From Alphaproteobacteria bacterium (lineage in GTDB: Bacteria; Myxococcota_A; UBA796; GCA-2862545): a stretch of 64,000 nt of DNA. The notes below the pieces were generated by a model. It saw nothing but the letters and a program-made list of their open reading frames with translations, was not told the origin of the DNA and did not search any database. Shown here piece after piece: positions 8,456 through 17,056 of the stretch (position 1 is its first letter; each line of letters starts with the position of its first letter). The stretch spans positions 1 to 64,000 of the forward strand of contig JACKER010000010.1 in NCBI GenBank assembly GCA_020632925.1, in the 5' to 3' direction. The position numbers were made by a program, and so were the translations under genes.

Positions 8456-10122
8456 CTCGCCTCCGTAGGCGCGGGATCCAGCACGATGGCCGGACGAGCG
8501 CGCCAGCCCGTGCGTCCGGAGAGGCCGCGACTGGGCGCCTTCCATCCGGCGCGCGGGACGTAGGCCCCCTCGATCCCGAACCCCACGCGTTGGCCGTTCG
8601 CTGCGAGGACACAGCTCCACTCGCGGTCCTTGGCGGCCTTCACGACGCGGTCCGCGCCCCGCCGCATCGGGTTGTCCTTCTGCGCCACGTCCCACAAGGC
8701 GATGAGGTGAAGCCCGGGCTCCCGGCCGGCCCGATGGACCAACCAGGGAGAGTACGGGCTGAAGATCGGGCCCTCCGGACACTCGCGCAGCCCGGCGACG
8801 ATGACCTGCGCCGCCTGGTAGTCGTCCGGGTTCGGCAGGATCGGCTCCAGCTCCAGACCGCTCCACCCCCAGGCGATGGGGGCAGCCAGCCACGCGGCAC
8901 CCGCCACGTCGGTCCCGACGCCGGGCCAGGCCCGACGCAGATCCGCCACCGCGAGGACGGTCCCCCCGGCCAACATCCAGTGCGCCGGCATCACGACGTT
9001 CATGAAGCCGCCGTTGTGCGCGCGCATGACGGACACCACGGCGAGCCCGGTCGCGCCGACGAGCGCCACGAACCAGTACGCACGGTCCGCGGCCGACGGC
9101 GGGACCACCAGGTGGACGACCAGCGTGGCGGCCGCCGCACCCAGCGCCGCCGCAGCGGAGGCCGTGATCCACGGCGAGGACTGACCGATGCCGTCCGGCA
9201 CGGGCATCTGGTCCACGCCGATCGCGAACAGCCCGCCCACCGCCAGGCACGCGACGGTCAGCAGCGCGCGCGGCACCCCGACCCGAGCAGCGGGCAGGCG
9301 TCCGAGGAGCCAGGCCGTGCACGACCAGGTCGACGGGAGCATCCACAGGCCGAGCTCGTAGGGCATGCCGGGCAACAGGCGCTCCCAGTCCATCGGGTGC
9401 GCCCTCGGGACCTCGATCAGGTAGACCAGGAACCGTCCCTCCGTGCGCCACTGCATCAGGACGACGAACAGCAGGGCGGGGAGGAGCGCCGACAGCCCGA
9501 ACCGCAGGGCCGGCCGCCAGCCTTCACGGAGCCAGAGCGCGAGCGCGATCGGGAAGCCGAACGCTGCGGAGTGGTGCTTGACGACGAAGGCCGCCGCCAG
9601 GAGCAACCCCGCCGCGACCTTGGTCCCTGGTGCCCGATCGATCGCGAGCAGCAGCGTCCAGGAGAGCAGCCCGATGGCGATGCCGTCGGGACGCGCGAGG
9701 TCGAAGAAGGCGCCCGAGGCCCGGTAGGTGAGCAGGAAGGCCACCGCACCCACCAGTCCCGAGGCGATCGATCCCCGCATCGCGCCGAGGCGAACGAGCG
9801 CGCCCGAGGCCGCCAGCGTCCCCGTCCCCGACAGCAGGCGTGCCGGGAGGTAGTCCACGCCACCGGCCAGCTTGCCGACGCCCGCCACCAGTGCCGCGAA
9901 GCCCGGCGGGTAGATGTAGGGGATCCACTCGGGGCCGGGCTCGGTGTAGATGGGGCGCCCTTCGGACAGGCGCAGGGCGTGCGCGAGCATGCCGCCCTCC
10001 ATCCACTCCAGATCGAACGGGTGCGCCAACCTCGCCGACATCGTGTCCAGCACCTGGAAGGCACACCAGGCTCCGACCAGCAACGGGACCAGATCCACCC
10101 AGCGGGACCACCGTCCGCTCAC
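8452..10122 (-). CDS. GT39-like polytopic membrane glycosyltransferase
   Basis: A 556-aa integral membrane protein with about 10-12 helices and the layout of GT-C fold glycosyltransferases (GT39/ArnT/DUF2029-like). An early acidic motif on the outer face (FDLEWMEGGMLAHA) is followed by a loop with YTEPGPEWIPYIYPPG, where catalytic acids lie in this fold. It would transfer a sugar from a polyprenyl-phosphate donor; acceptor unknown. GTG 10122 overlaps the preceding stop (GTGA) and its own stop overlaps the selA ATG, so it is translated in the same operon. Confidence 0.65.
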   Translation of the reverse strand: MSGRWSRWVDLVPLLVGAWCAFQVLDTMSARLAHPFDLEWMEGGMLAHALRLSEGRPIYTEPGPEWIPYIYPPGFAALVAGVGKLAGGVDYLPARLLSGTGTLAASGALVRLGAMRGSIASGLVGAVAFLLTYRASGAFFDLARPDGIAIGLLSWTLLLAIDRAPGTKVAAGLLLAAAFVVKHHSAAFGFPIALALWLREGWRPALRFGLSALLPALLFVVLMQWRTEGRFLVYLIEVPRAHPMDWERLLPGMPYELGLWMLPSTWSCTAWLLGRLPAARVGVPRALLTVACLAVGGLFAIGVDQMPVPDGIGQSSPWITASAAAALGAAAATLVVHLVVPPSAADRAYWFVALVGATGLAVVSVMRAHNGGFMNVVMPAHWMLAGGTVLAVADLRRAWPGVGTDVAGAAWLAAPIAWGWSGLELEPILPNPDDYQAAQVIVAGLRECPEGPIFSPYSPWLVHRAGREPGLHLIALWDVAQKDNPMRRGADRVVKAAKDREWSCVLAANGQRVGFGIEGAYVPRAGWKAPSRGLSGRTGWRARPAIVLDPAPTEAR

Positions 10123-10622
10123 GGAGGCTCCGAGAACGGCGCGGACCCCAACCCCGTGAGGAAGATGACGACGAACCCCACGACGGACACCCAGAACAGC
10201 GTGGGGACGAGGATCAGGACCATGAGCGAGCCGGCGAACGCGTCCGCCAGCCGGTCGGGCGGAGGCGGCGGGAAGGCGGCCTCGACCTTTCGCTGGGCGT
10301 CGTCGGGAGAGACGGGAGAGCCCCCGAGCGCGAGATCGCCGTCCCGGAGCGTCAGCTCGCCCTCGGGGAGCTGGAGGGAGAGCGGCAGGGAGGGCAGTCC
10401 GGCACCGGGAGGGGCGACCAGCGGCTGACCGCAGGGACAGCTCCCGACCACCAGCAGCTCCCCCTCCGACGCAGCGCGCATCACGCGCCAGGTCGCGCGA
10501 GGAGCGGGCTCGCTCGGGGCGCGGCCTCCACCCTCCGCGACGACCTCGACCCGGGACCCGTCCCGCCGCTCCAACCGGTGACAGGAGCGGCAGCGCACCT
10601 CGACGGTCTGGCCGGCGCTCAT
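10119..10622 (-). CDS. Zinc-ribbon protein with C-terminal membrane segment
   Basis: A 167-aa protein not assigned to a family. The N-terminus has CRSC (Cys11, Cys14) and later a CPC motif in VVGSCPCGQPL, together resembling a zinc ribbon. A linker with PPPPP leads to a C-terminal hydrophobic stretch (LMVLILVPTLFWVSVVGFVV), so it is probably tail-anchored in the inner membrane with the zinc domain in the cytoplasm. Coupled at both ends by 4-nt overlaps (ATGA with the 698-aa gene, GTGA with the glycosyltransferase gene). Function unknown. Confidence 0.65.
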   Translation of the reverse strand: MSAGQTVEVRCRSCHRLERRDGSRVEVVAEGGGRAPSEPAPRATWRVMRAASEGELLVVGSCPCGQPLVAPPGAGLPSLPLSLQLPEGELTLRDGDLALGGSPVSPDDAQRKVEAAFPPPPPDRLADAFAGSLMVLILVPTLFWVSVVGFVVIFLTGLGSAPFSEPP

Positions 10623-12715
10623 GGCGCGGCGTCGGCGCCCTCGGCGTCGCTCGAACCCCCGTCGGACGGCGCCGTGCTGACGGTGAAGGCGTCGACGACC
10701 GCCAGGAGGGGCTCGCCGTCGGCGTTCCAGGTGAGCGCCTCGCGGCCGAGCGTGTCCCACCAGGACCGGAGGTCGGCGTCGTCGCGCAACACGATGGCCC
10801 GCTGCCAGTCCTCCAGCAGGAGCAGGGGGACGCCGGCACGCCCCTCCGGGGAGAGCTCGTGGACGTACCAGACCTCGCCCCGCTGGTCGCCGCGACGCAC
10901 GAGCAGCCGCCACACGCCCGCCAGGCCTTCGCCCAGCGTGTCCAGCGCCGGGTGCTGGGTCCGCTCGCGGTGGGTCGGCCCACGCAGGACGCGGTGCAGG
11001 TCCCACCCGGCGCCGCGCAGGGCATCCGCGATCGCCGCCACCTCGGCGACGCCGGGGCCGCCGTACTGCGGGGCGCTCAGCAGGATCGAGCGCGAAGCAG
11101 CGCCGCCCGAGCGCAGGGCCAGCGTGGTGCCCTCGGGGATCGCACGGTCGTCCACGCAGGCCGCCGCGACGGCGCCGAGCAGCGCAGCGAGGTGCTCGTC
11201 GGGCAACGGGCCGCGGACGGCGCGCAGCGCACGCTCCGGCCGCTTGGAGGAGGACACCGCCTCCCGGAGCGCGTCCACGTCCAGCGGGTCGGCGGACAGC
11301 AGATCGGACACCCGCGGAGGACGCGGGGGCGCAGCCTCGGCAGCGGGGGCCGGCGTCGCAGCCGGGGGCGCGGGCTCGGCCTTCACGCGGCTGGCGACGG
11401 CGACCGGCGGGAGCGCCAGGGTGGCGTCCAGGATCCGGTCGTCGTCCGCGTCGCGATCCATCACCGACGCTCCCGCGGCCTCGGCGGCGGCACGGAGCGC
11501 ATCGTTCCCCGATCCGCTCGCGAGCAGGAGGGCCGAGGTGCACAGCGCGCACACGCGAGCGCCAATGTCCTCGGCCTTGCCGTCGGCGTACGGGTCGGCG
11601 GCGTGCGGCGCGACCGCCACCAGCCGCTCGCCCGCGTCGTCGCGCAGCCGCAGCGTCCACACCTTGCGATCGTCGGGCTCGGAGCCGGCGGCCACGCCCC
11701 GACGGATGCCGCTCACGTGCAGACCGCGCTGCAGCGCGCGCCCCACGAGGCGGACCACGCGGTCGAACGGCCACTCGTCGTACGCCTGCGCGGCGACCGC
11801 GTCGGCGGCGCGGAGCTCCCCCAGCGCGGCCTCGGTCAGCGGGGCAGCGCCAGTGGCCATCGCGCGGGCCACCGTCCCCACCAACCAGGGCGCAGGGATC
11901 CGCGCGCCCACCACCTGGAGGTGGTGCCTGAGGACCGCCGCCGCGAGCTCGTCGATCCGCTCCGGATGCGCCTCGGCCCAGGCGTCCACCATGCGCAGCC
12001 GCGGGGCGCGCTTCTCGGGCGCGGGCGCACCCAGCAGCACCGACAACGGGTCGGTCGCCGCGGGCCGCTCCGGCACGGCCGCCTGACGGGACACGCCGAC
12101 CACGCGACCGAGCTCGTCCCTCACCTTCCCCACGCGATCCCGCACGTCGCCCTCGTCCTCGAGGGCGCGCGACAGCTGGACCCAGGTACGCAGGAGCTGA
12201 GCCATCGGCCCCGCCCCCTTTCCGAGGTGCCGCAAGGCGTCGTTCCAGCGGCCGGCGGACGCGGCGTCGCGCGCGGCCTGCAGGCCCGATCCGCGACCCG
12301 GTTCGGCCACAGCGGGCTTCGCGGGACGCGCCGGGCGATCCGGACGCTCGGGGCGCTCCCGACGCTCGCGAGGCGGGCGATCCTTCCACGAGCGCTCGCG
12401 CGGCGGGCTCACGATCCTCGGGACGGACTCGCCGAGGCCCGAGAGGTGTCGGCGCGCGGCGTCGAGCTCCTCGCCCGAAGCCACGGGCGTCGTCTGGCAG
12501 AGGCTCAGCAGCTGGCGCGCCTCGTGCACGGCGCGATCGTGCTCGCCGAGCAGCTGCTGCAGGCGGGACACGACGAACGTCGCCCGCCGCATCGACGCCA
12601 CGTCTCCGAGGTGGCGCGCGCGGAAGGACATCGCCTCACCGAGCAAGGAACGACGGGCGTCGTCGGACTGTGCGGCAGCGATGCGATCGCTCCACATCTC
12701 GAACGGGTGCTCCAT
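10619..12715 (-). CDS. Unknown 698-aa protein, first gene of the selA operon
   Basis: A large soluble Ala/Arg-rich protein I do not recognise. The N-terminal 100 residues are helical and may be TPR-like (ATFVVSRLQQLLGEHDRAVHEARQLL). An Arg/Pro/Glu-rich linker (about 110-145) precedes a helical middle part, and a second Pro/Ala linker precedes a C-terminal domain containing LLSAPQYGGPG and TLALRSGGAASRS. No signal peptide or membrane span. ATG 12715 follows GGAGG at 9-nt spacing, preferred over an in-frame ATG at 12757. Its stop overlaps the next gene (ATGA). A TATCAT -10-like box lies at 12760-12765 on the same strand. Confidence 0.6.
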   Translation of the reverse strand: MEHPFEMWSDRIAAAQSDDARRSLLGEAMSFRARHLGDVASMRRATFVVSRLQQLLGEHDRAVHEARQLLSLCQTTPVASGEELDAARRHLSGLGESVPRIVSPPRERSWKDRPPRERRERPERPDRPARPAKPAVAEPGRGSGLQAARDAASAGRWNDALRHLGKGAGPMAQLLRTWVQLSRALEDEGDVRDRVGKVRDELGRVVGVSRQAAVPERPAATDPLSVLLGAPAPEKRAPRLRMVDAWAEAHPERIDELAAAVLRHHLQVVGARIPAPWLVGTVARAMATGAAPLTEAALGELRAADAVAAQAYDEWPFDRVVRLVGRALQRGLHVSGIRRGVAAGSEPDDRKVWTLRLRDDAGERLVAVAPHAADPYADGKAEDIGARVCALCTSALLLASGSGNDALRAAAEAAGASVMDRDADDDRILDATLALPPVAVASRVKAEPAPPAATPAPAAEAAPPRPPRVSDLLSADPLDVDALREAVSSSKRPERALRAVRGPLPDEHLAALLGAVAAACVDDRAIPEGTTLALRSGGAASRSILLSAPQYGGPGVAEVAAIADALRGAGWDLHRVLRGPTHRERTQHPALDTLGEGLAGVWRLLVRRGDQRGEVWYVHELSPEGRAGVPLLLLEDWQRAIVLRDDADLRSWWDTLGREALTWNADGEPLLAVVDAFTVSTAPSDGGSSDAEGADAAP

Positions 12716-12759
12716 GACCCCGGGCCTCCGAAGGCGTCGCGATGCGAGCCGGGCCATGC

Positions 12760-12765
12760 ATGATA
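12760..12765 (-). promoter_or_regulatory. -10 box for the selA operon
   Basis: TATCAT on the minus strand matches the sigma-70 -10 consensus in 5 of 6 positions. Transcription would start near 12753 and give a leader of about 38 nt with a GGAGG ribosome site before ATG 12715. No clear -35 was seen. Confidence 0.35.
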
Positions 12766-12792
12766 CCCAGTCGTCCCCCAGAGGGCATGGTC

Positions 12793-13998
12793 ATGGATCT
12801 CGTCGCGTCGAGCGACACCGCGCTCACGCCCCCGGATGCGCGCGGCGACACGGGGTGGATCTCCGTGCTGCGAGCGGTCTCCTCCGCCATCGCGCGGGGG
12901 GCGAGCCCCGCCCGGGTGCTGCGCGCGACCTCTGCTCCGTGCCGGGTGTGTTCCCTCGGCTCGGACGGACGATCGGATCCGGTGGGCGCGGGGCTGCACC
13001 ACTGCGCGCGCCGCACCGCCGATCTGCTCGGCGCGCGCCCACGCATCGAGAGCGCCGGCGCGGCAGGGTGGATCCCGACCCCCTTCGCGACCGCCCTGGA
13101 TCGCATCGCGCAGACGCCGGCCGAGCGGGTGGGACTGGTCGTCGAGGGCTCCACGACGGACGAGGCGCTGCGCGTGGCGCGGCTCGCGGCCGATGCCGGG
13201 GCCAGGGTGGGGGTGGAGGGTGCCGTCCACGATCGCGCCGCGCTCTCCGTCCTCCGCGAGGTGACGGGCGTGGCCGCCGGCACGGTGGGCTTCGACGCGC
13301 TGGCGGCCGCGGAGATCGTGATCGTCTGGGGCCCCGTGACCGCGACGCCGATGATGGGTCGCTGGCTGGGACAGGCGGCGGGTCGCGGGACCACGGTGGT
13401 GGCGGTGGTCGATGGGCCGCGGCCCTCGTGGGCGCAGCACGTCGTCCCGTCGAGCGAGCCCGCATCCGTGGCGCTCGGCACCCTCTCGGCCGTGGAGGGG
13501 GGCATCGCCCACGGCTGGCTGGCCGGCCTGCTGGCGGGGCGACGGGACGTGGTGTCGACGGGTTCGGGCTGGTCGGAGGAGCTCACGCGGGCGTTGCTCG
13601 GACTGCACCTCGCACTGGGGGCGATCGGGCGGCGCGGCGCGGGTCTGCTCCCCCTGCCCGTCGTGCCCAACGCGCTGGGGGCGGCCGAGGCCGGCCTGCT
13701 GGACCACGATTCGCCTACTTCGACCGAGGTGGACCTGCTGCTCCGCGTCCCGGCCGGACCGGTGGGCCACCCGGACGGCCACACCACCACCTCCGCCGAC
13801 CGCCGCGTGCGCGTGCTCCCGTACGAGCCCGATGCGTCGCACGACGGCTTCGGGGACTGGGTCGCCATCGCCCGGGCCCTCGGCGCGGAGGTCCCGTGGA
13901 GCCGACCCCTGGACGCGCGGCGGGACGGCTCTCTCCGGCGTCCGGGCGACCACGTCCAGCGCGGCGGCCCCTGGTTGCACGACGGCGGGCTCCTGTGA
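12793..13998 (+). CDS. Molybdopterin-oxidoreductase-like protein (FDH/FmdB-like), probably non-catalytic
   Basis: A 401-aa protein resembling the molybdopterin-binding part of formate dehydrogenase alpha and formylmethanofuran dehydrogenase subunit B. Near residue 50, CRVC then Cys71 recalls the 4Fe-4S motif, but one expected Cys is missing. Later parts fit the fold: AEIVIVWGPVTATPMM and the glycine-rich LGAIGRRGAGLLPLPVVPNALG. In FmdB/FDH a Cys or Sec binds Mo/W in a motif like VCHGPSLL; the matching stretch here reads AVHDRAALSVLREV (144-157), without Cys or Sec. Start 12793 has AGAGGG 7 nt upstream. Its stop overlaps fdhD (GTGA), so the two act together. Confidence 0.6.
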   Translation: MDLVASSDTALTPPDARGDTGWISVLRAVSSAIARGASPARVLRATSAPCRVCSLGSDGRSDPVGAGLHHCARRTADLLGARPRIESAGAAGWIPTPFATALDRIAQTPAERVGLVVEGSTTDEALRVARLAADAGARVGVEGAVHDRAALSVLREVTGVAAGTVGFDALAAAEIVIVWGPVTATPMMGRWLGQAAGRGTTVVAVVDGPRPSWAQHVVPSSEPASVALGTLSAVEGGIAHGWLAGLLAGRRDVVSTGSGWSEELTRALLGLHLALGAIGRRGAGLLPLPVVPNALGAAEAGLLDHDSPTSTEVDLLLRVPAGPVGHPDGHTTTSADRRVRVLPYEPDASHDGFGDWVAIARALGAEVPWSRPLDARRDGSLRRPGDHVQRGGPWLHDGGLL

Positions 13999-14774
13999 GC
14001 GGTGTGCGCGACCACGAGGTGGTGCGCGGGCCCGGGGAGCGCCTCGACACCGACGCCCTGGTGGTGGAGGAGCCGCTCGAGATCCGCGTCGAGGAACGGT
14101 CCGTGGCCGTGACCATGCGGACCCCCGGCGACGACCTCGATCTGGCGGCGGGCTTCCTGTGCACCGAGGGCATCGTGGACGGCGCGGACGACCTGCACGC
14201 GCTCGACCACCTCGCGGGGGACCCCACCCGGAACATCGTGGTCGCGCGGGTGGCGGGCGGCGTCGAGGCGCACCTCGAGGCCTTGAGCCGCGCCACGCGC
14301 GAGTTCTATGCGACGAGCGCCTGCGGGATCTGCGGCAAGACCTCGATCGACCGCATCACCACGCTCGCGGGGGGGCACGCCCCGACGGGCCGCGTGCCGT
14401 CCGACGCCGTGTTGGCGGCCCTCCCGGATCGGGTGGTGGGCCCGAGCTTCCGGGCGACCGGCGGCCTGCACGCCGCCGCGTTGGTGGACTTCGACGGAGC
14501 GCTCGAGGTCCTGCGCGAGGACATCGGCCGTCACAACGCCGTGGACAAGGTGATCGGCTGGCGCCTGCGTCGGGACCGGCTGCCGATCCGGGATCGCGTG
14601 CTGGTCGTCAGCGGACGGACGGGCTTCGAGATCGTCCAGAAGGCCGCGATGGTCCAGATCCCCGTCATCTGCGGAATCGGTGCCGCCTCCACGCTGGCGG
14701 TCGATCTCGCCAGGGAGACCGGGACGGCGCTGTACGGCTTCGTGCGAGAGGACCGCTGGACCCGGTACTGCTAG
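13995..14774 (+). CDS. fdhD: Formate dehydrogenase accessory sulfurtransferase FdhD
   Basis: FdhD moves sulfur from a cysteine desulfurase to the molybdenum cofactor, a step formate dehydrogenases need. 259 aa; the active-site motif is SACGICGKTSID with Cys110 and Cys113. Other family blocks are LAAGFLCTEGI, EDIGRHNAVDKVIG and the C-terminal SGRTGFEIVQKAA. GTG 13995 overlaps the stop of the molybdopterin-like gene by 4 nt. Catalytic formate dehydrogenase is not in the window. The stop lies 1 nt from the convergent HTH-like gene. Confidence 0.95.
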   Translation: MSGVRDHEVVRGPGERLDTDALVVEEPLEIRVEERSVAVTMRTPGDDLDLAAGFLCTEGIVDGADDLHALDHLAGDPTRNIVVARVAGGVEAHLEALSRATREFYATSACGICGKTSIDRITTLAGGHAPTGRVPSDAVLAALPDRVVGPSFRATGGLHAAALVDFDGALEVLREDIGRHNAVDKVIGWRLRRDRLPIRDRVLVVSGRTGFEIVQKAAMVQIPVICGIGAASTLAVDLARETGTALYGFVREDRWTRYC

Positions 14775-14775
14775 C

Positions 14776-15231
14776 CTAGCGCTTGAAGAGTGTGGGTTGG
14801 ATGGGGACCTCGTCGGTCCGAGGACGCCCCCGCTCGCGCTCGGTGAGCTCCTCGACGAGCTCGAGCTCCTCGCGGGACAGGTGGTAGTGACGGCGCTGGC
14901 CCTCGTAGAGCAGCTTGCGGACCACGGCGCGCCACGCCTCCTCGGTGCGCAGGGCGTCGTTGGCCGCACCCGCCTTCTGGCTCATCCGCCGCGCGAACTC
15001 CTCCTCCGAGCAGCGGAGGGCACCCCGGGCGCGCCACTGGCCCTCCTCGTCCCGGAACACCAGAACGCCCTCGAGGCGCTTCGTGAAGTACGTCCTGACC
15101 GAGGACTCGGTGTACCCGGCGCGTCGCGCGAGCGATCGCACGTCGATCGGGTGCCCGCTCCGCTCGGCCTCACGGAGCCCCTCGAGCAGCGAGAGCTGCC
15201 GGTCGGACAGGCCTTCTTCGTCGTCGGACAA
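14776..15231 (-). CDS. Putative HTH protein, family unknown
   Basis: A 151-aa basic/acidic cytoplasmic protein. Residues about 5-50 look like a winged-helix or HTH fold (LSDRQLSLLEGLREAE, then DVRSLARRAGYTESSVRTYFTKRL), where the last helix would read DNA. The rest is charged and helical, ending RPRTDEVPIQPTLFKR. TTG 15231 is preferred because GGGAGG sits 4 nt upstream; GTG 15243 is the alternative. It is divergent from the sulfatase gene and might control it. Family and target unknown. Confidence 0.6.
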   Translation of the reverse strand: MSDDEEGLSDRQLSLLEGLREAERSGHPIDVRSLARRAGYTESSVRTYFTKRLEGVLVFRDEEGQWRARGALRCSEEEFARRMSQKAGAANDALRTEEAWRAVVRKLLYEGQRRHYHLSREELELVEELTERERGRPRTDEVPIQPTLFKR

Positions 15232-15271
15232 CGCGCCTCCCACAGACCCGGCGATCCACGGTCCTGCCAGC

Positions 15272-15277
15272 TATATT
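15272..15277 (+). promoter_or_regulatory. -10 box for a leaderless sulfatase mRNA
   Basis: TATATT ends 6 nt before ATG 15284, where no Shine-Dalgarno is present. At the usual -10 to +1 distance transcription would start at or next to the A of the ATG. Confidence 0.5.
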
Positions 15278-15283
15278 GCCGCC

Positions 15284-16648
15284 ATGCTCCCCCTCGCCGC
15301 CACCCTGCTGGCCGGGTGTTCCCCCGCTCCCGTCAACGACGCGACCGTCCCGACGGACACCAGCCTGCCGATCGTGGGCAGCGATGTCCTTCAGTTCTAT
15401 GGTCGTGTGCCGCGCAACCTGATCTTCGTCTCCATCGACACCTTCCGGCGAGACCACATCGGCGCCTACGGGAACACCCAGGCGCTGACGCCCTTCCTGG
15501 ACCGGATCGCCGCCGACTCCGTGATCATGGACGATCACCTCCAGTGCTCGTGCTGGACCTTCGCGTCCACCACCTGCACCCTCGCAGGCCGGTCGAACAT
15601 CGAGCGGGGTCACATCCCGCGGCTGAACGGGAACGACGAGAATCGCCCCAAGGTCCCGGAAGGAACGCCGTTCCTCGCAACCTGGCTCGGCCAGGCCGGG
15701 TTCTACTCCGTCATCGTCAGCGGCAACGACTGGCTCTCGTCGAACTGGGGGAACACCCAGGGCTACGACGAGTCCCTCAAGCCGGGCGGGTCGGCGCCGG
15801 CCGTGTTCTCGACGGCGTCCAACGCCATCCGATCGGCCCAGAACCGCGGTGAGGCAGACCGCTGGTTCATGCACATGCACTTCATGGAGCCTCACGCCTC
15901 GTACGATCCCCCCGCGGAGTACATCGTCGGCGAGGACGAGCTCGAGCCCTGGCCGGAGGATCTCACCAACCGCGACACGCACTACCAGTGGCGCAGCGAG
16001 TGGCCGACCATGACGCCCGACGAGCAGGACCTGCTCGAGGCGCACCTCCGAATCCTCTACCAGGGGGAGATCCGCCACCTCGACGACGAGCTGGCGGACA
16101 TCTGGGATCAGCTCGACGAGCAGGGCTTCCTGGACGACACGCTGGTGGTGTTCTGGAACGACCACGGCGAGCAGTTCTGGGAGCACGGCTTCCAGACGCA
16201 CGCATACAAGCTGAACCGCGAGGAGAACGACGGGTTCCTCTGGTTCTGGTCGAAGAACATCGTCCCGGGTCGATACGCGGGGCCGACCTCGGCCATCGAC
16301 CTGGTGCCGACGCTGCTCGACCTGTACGACATCATGATGCCCCCGGAGGTCACGGGCTGGCCGATCGGCGAGGCGCCCCCCGATCGCGCACGGTACGCCG
16401 AGGTGTTGGCGCGGCTGGGCGGCGGGAACGCGGTGACGCTGGCCGGCAAGAAGATGATCTACATGTGGAACGGGTCGGTCGAGGTGTACGACCGCAACGT
16501 CGATCCGCTGGAGCTGCACGACATCTTCGATCCGAAGGACCCCGAGCAGCTGTACCTCTGGTCGCTGCTCCGGCCCCAGGCGGAGGCGATGGCCCCGCTC
16601 GTGGTGGACGGCATCCCCGCCCCCATCTGGCCCGCCAACCTCCCCTGA
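15284..16648 (+). CDS. Sulfatase-superfamily lipoprotein
   Basis: A 454-aa lipoprotein (lipobox LLAGC, Cys12) of the alkaline phosphatase/sulfatase superfamily. Metal-binding parts are visible: SIDTFRRDHIGAYG (Asp52, Thr53), then WNDHGEQFWEHG and THAYKLNREE. At the nucleophile site the motif reads WTFASTTCTLAGR (91-103). Aligned on the GR end, Thr92 takes the place of the arylsulfatase Cys/Ser, as in Thr-nucleophile phosphoglycerol transferases; Cys98 lies 6 residues later. It may cleave or transfer sulfate or phosphate esters outside the inner membrane; substrate unknown. Confidence 0.78.
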   Translation: MLPLAATLLAGCSPAPVNDATVPTDTSLPIVGSDVLQFYGRVPRNLIFVSIDTFRRDHIGAYGNTQALTPFLDRIAADSVIMDDHLQCSCWTFASTTCTLAGRSNIERGHIPRLNGNDENRPKVPEGTPFLATWLGQAGFYSVIVSGNDWLSSNWGNTQGYDESLKPGGSAPAVFSTASNAIRSAQNRGEADRWFMHMHFMEPHASYDPPAEYIVGEDELEPWPEDLTNRDTHYQWRSEWPTMTPDEQDLLEAHLRILYQGEIRHLDDELADIWDQLDEQGFLDDTLVVFWNDHGEQFWEHGFQTHAYKLNREENDGFLWFWSKNIVPGRYAGPTSAIDLVPTLLDLYDIMMPPEVTGWPIGEAPPDRARYAEVLARLGGGNAVTLAGKKMIYMWNGSVEVYDRNVDPLELHDIFDPKDPEQLYLWSLLRPQAEAMAPLVVDGIPAPIWPANLP

Positions 16649-16657
16649 CCGCGACCG

Positions 16658-17050
16658 ATGGCGTACGTCCACCCGGTGCTCGGCGTCTGCGCGGTGATCC
16701 TGACGGCCTTCCTCGCGTCGCGCGGGCTCGTCGCACGACAGGGGGCGCGCAACGCTACGAGCGCGCGTCGGCTCCACAAGCGGATGGGGCCGTGGGTCCT
16801 CGCGCTGATGTGGATCGCCGCCGTCGGCGGGACGGTCACGACGGCGCTGTGGCGCCCGGACCTGGAGCTCGGCGAGACCTGGCACCTGGTCCTCGGCTGG
16901 GGCTCCGTCCTGGTGATGAGCACGGCGGCACTCTCGACCCGCGCGTTCTCGCGACGGCCTTCCGTCCGCCGCATCCACCCCTGGATCGGCGTCACGGCCC
17001 TCGTGCTGACGCTCGCTCAGGCGCTGACGGGGATCGAGCTCCTCCCCTGA
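16658..17050 (+). CDS. Four-helix membrane protein, DUF4079-like
   Basis: A 130-aa protein with four hydrophobic segments (HPVLGVCAVILTAFLA; WVLALMWIAAVGG; HLVLGWGSVLVMS; HPWIGVTALVLTLAQ). His residues at the starts of helices recall small cytochrome-b561-like and DUF4079 proteins, which may bind haem or move electrons. It starts 9 nt after the sulfatase stop on the same strand, so probably co-transcribed. The family call is by pattern only. Confidence 0.6.
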   Translation: MAYVHPVLGVCAVILTAFLASRGLVARQGARNATSARRLHKRMGPWVLALMWIAAVGGTVTTALWRPDLELGETWHLVLGWGSVLVMSTAALSTRAFSRRPSVRRIHPWIGVTALVLTLAQALTGIELLP

Positions 17051-17056
17051 GAGCCG

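Noticed and set aside
12793..13998. A selenocysteine (TGA) codon in the FDH-like gene
   Set aside because: The frame is open throughout with no in-frame TGA, and the ligand position codes for other residues.
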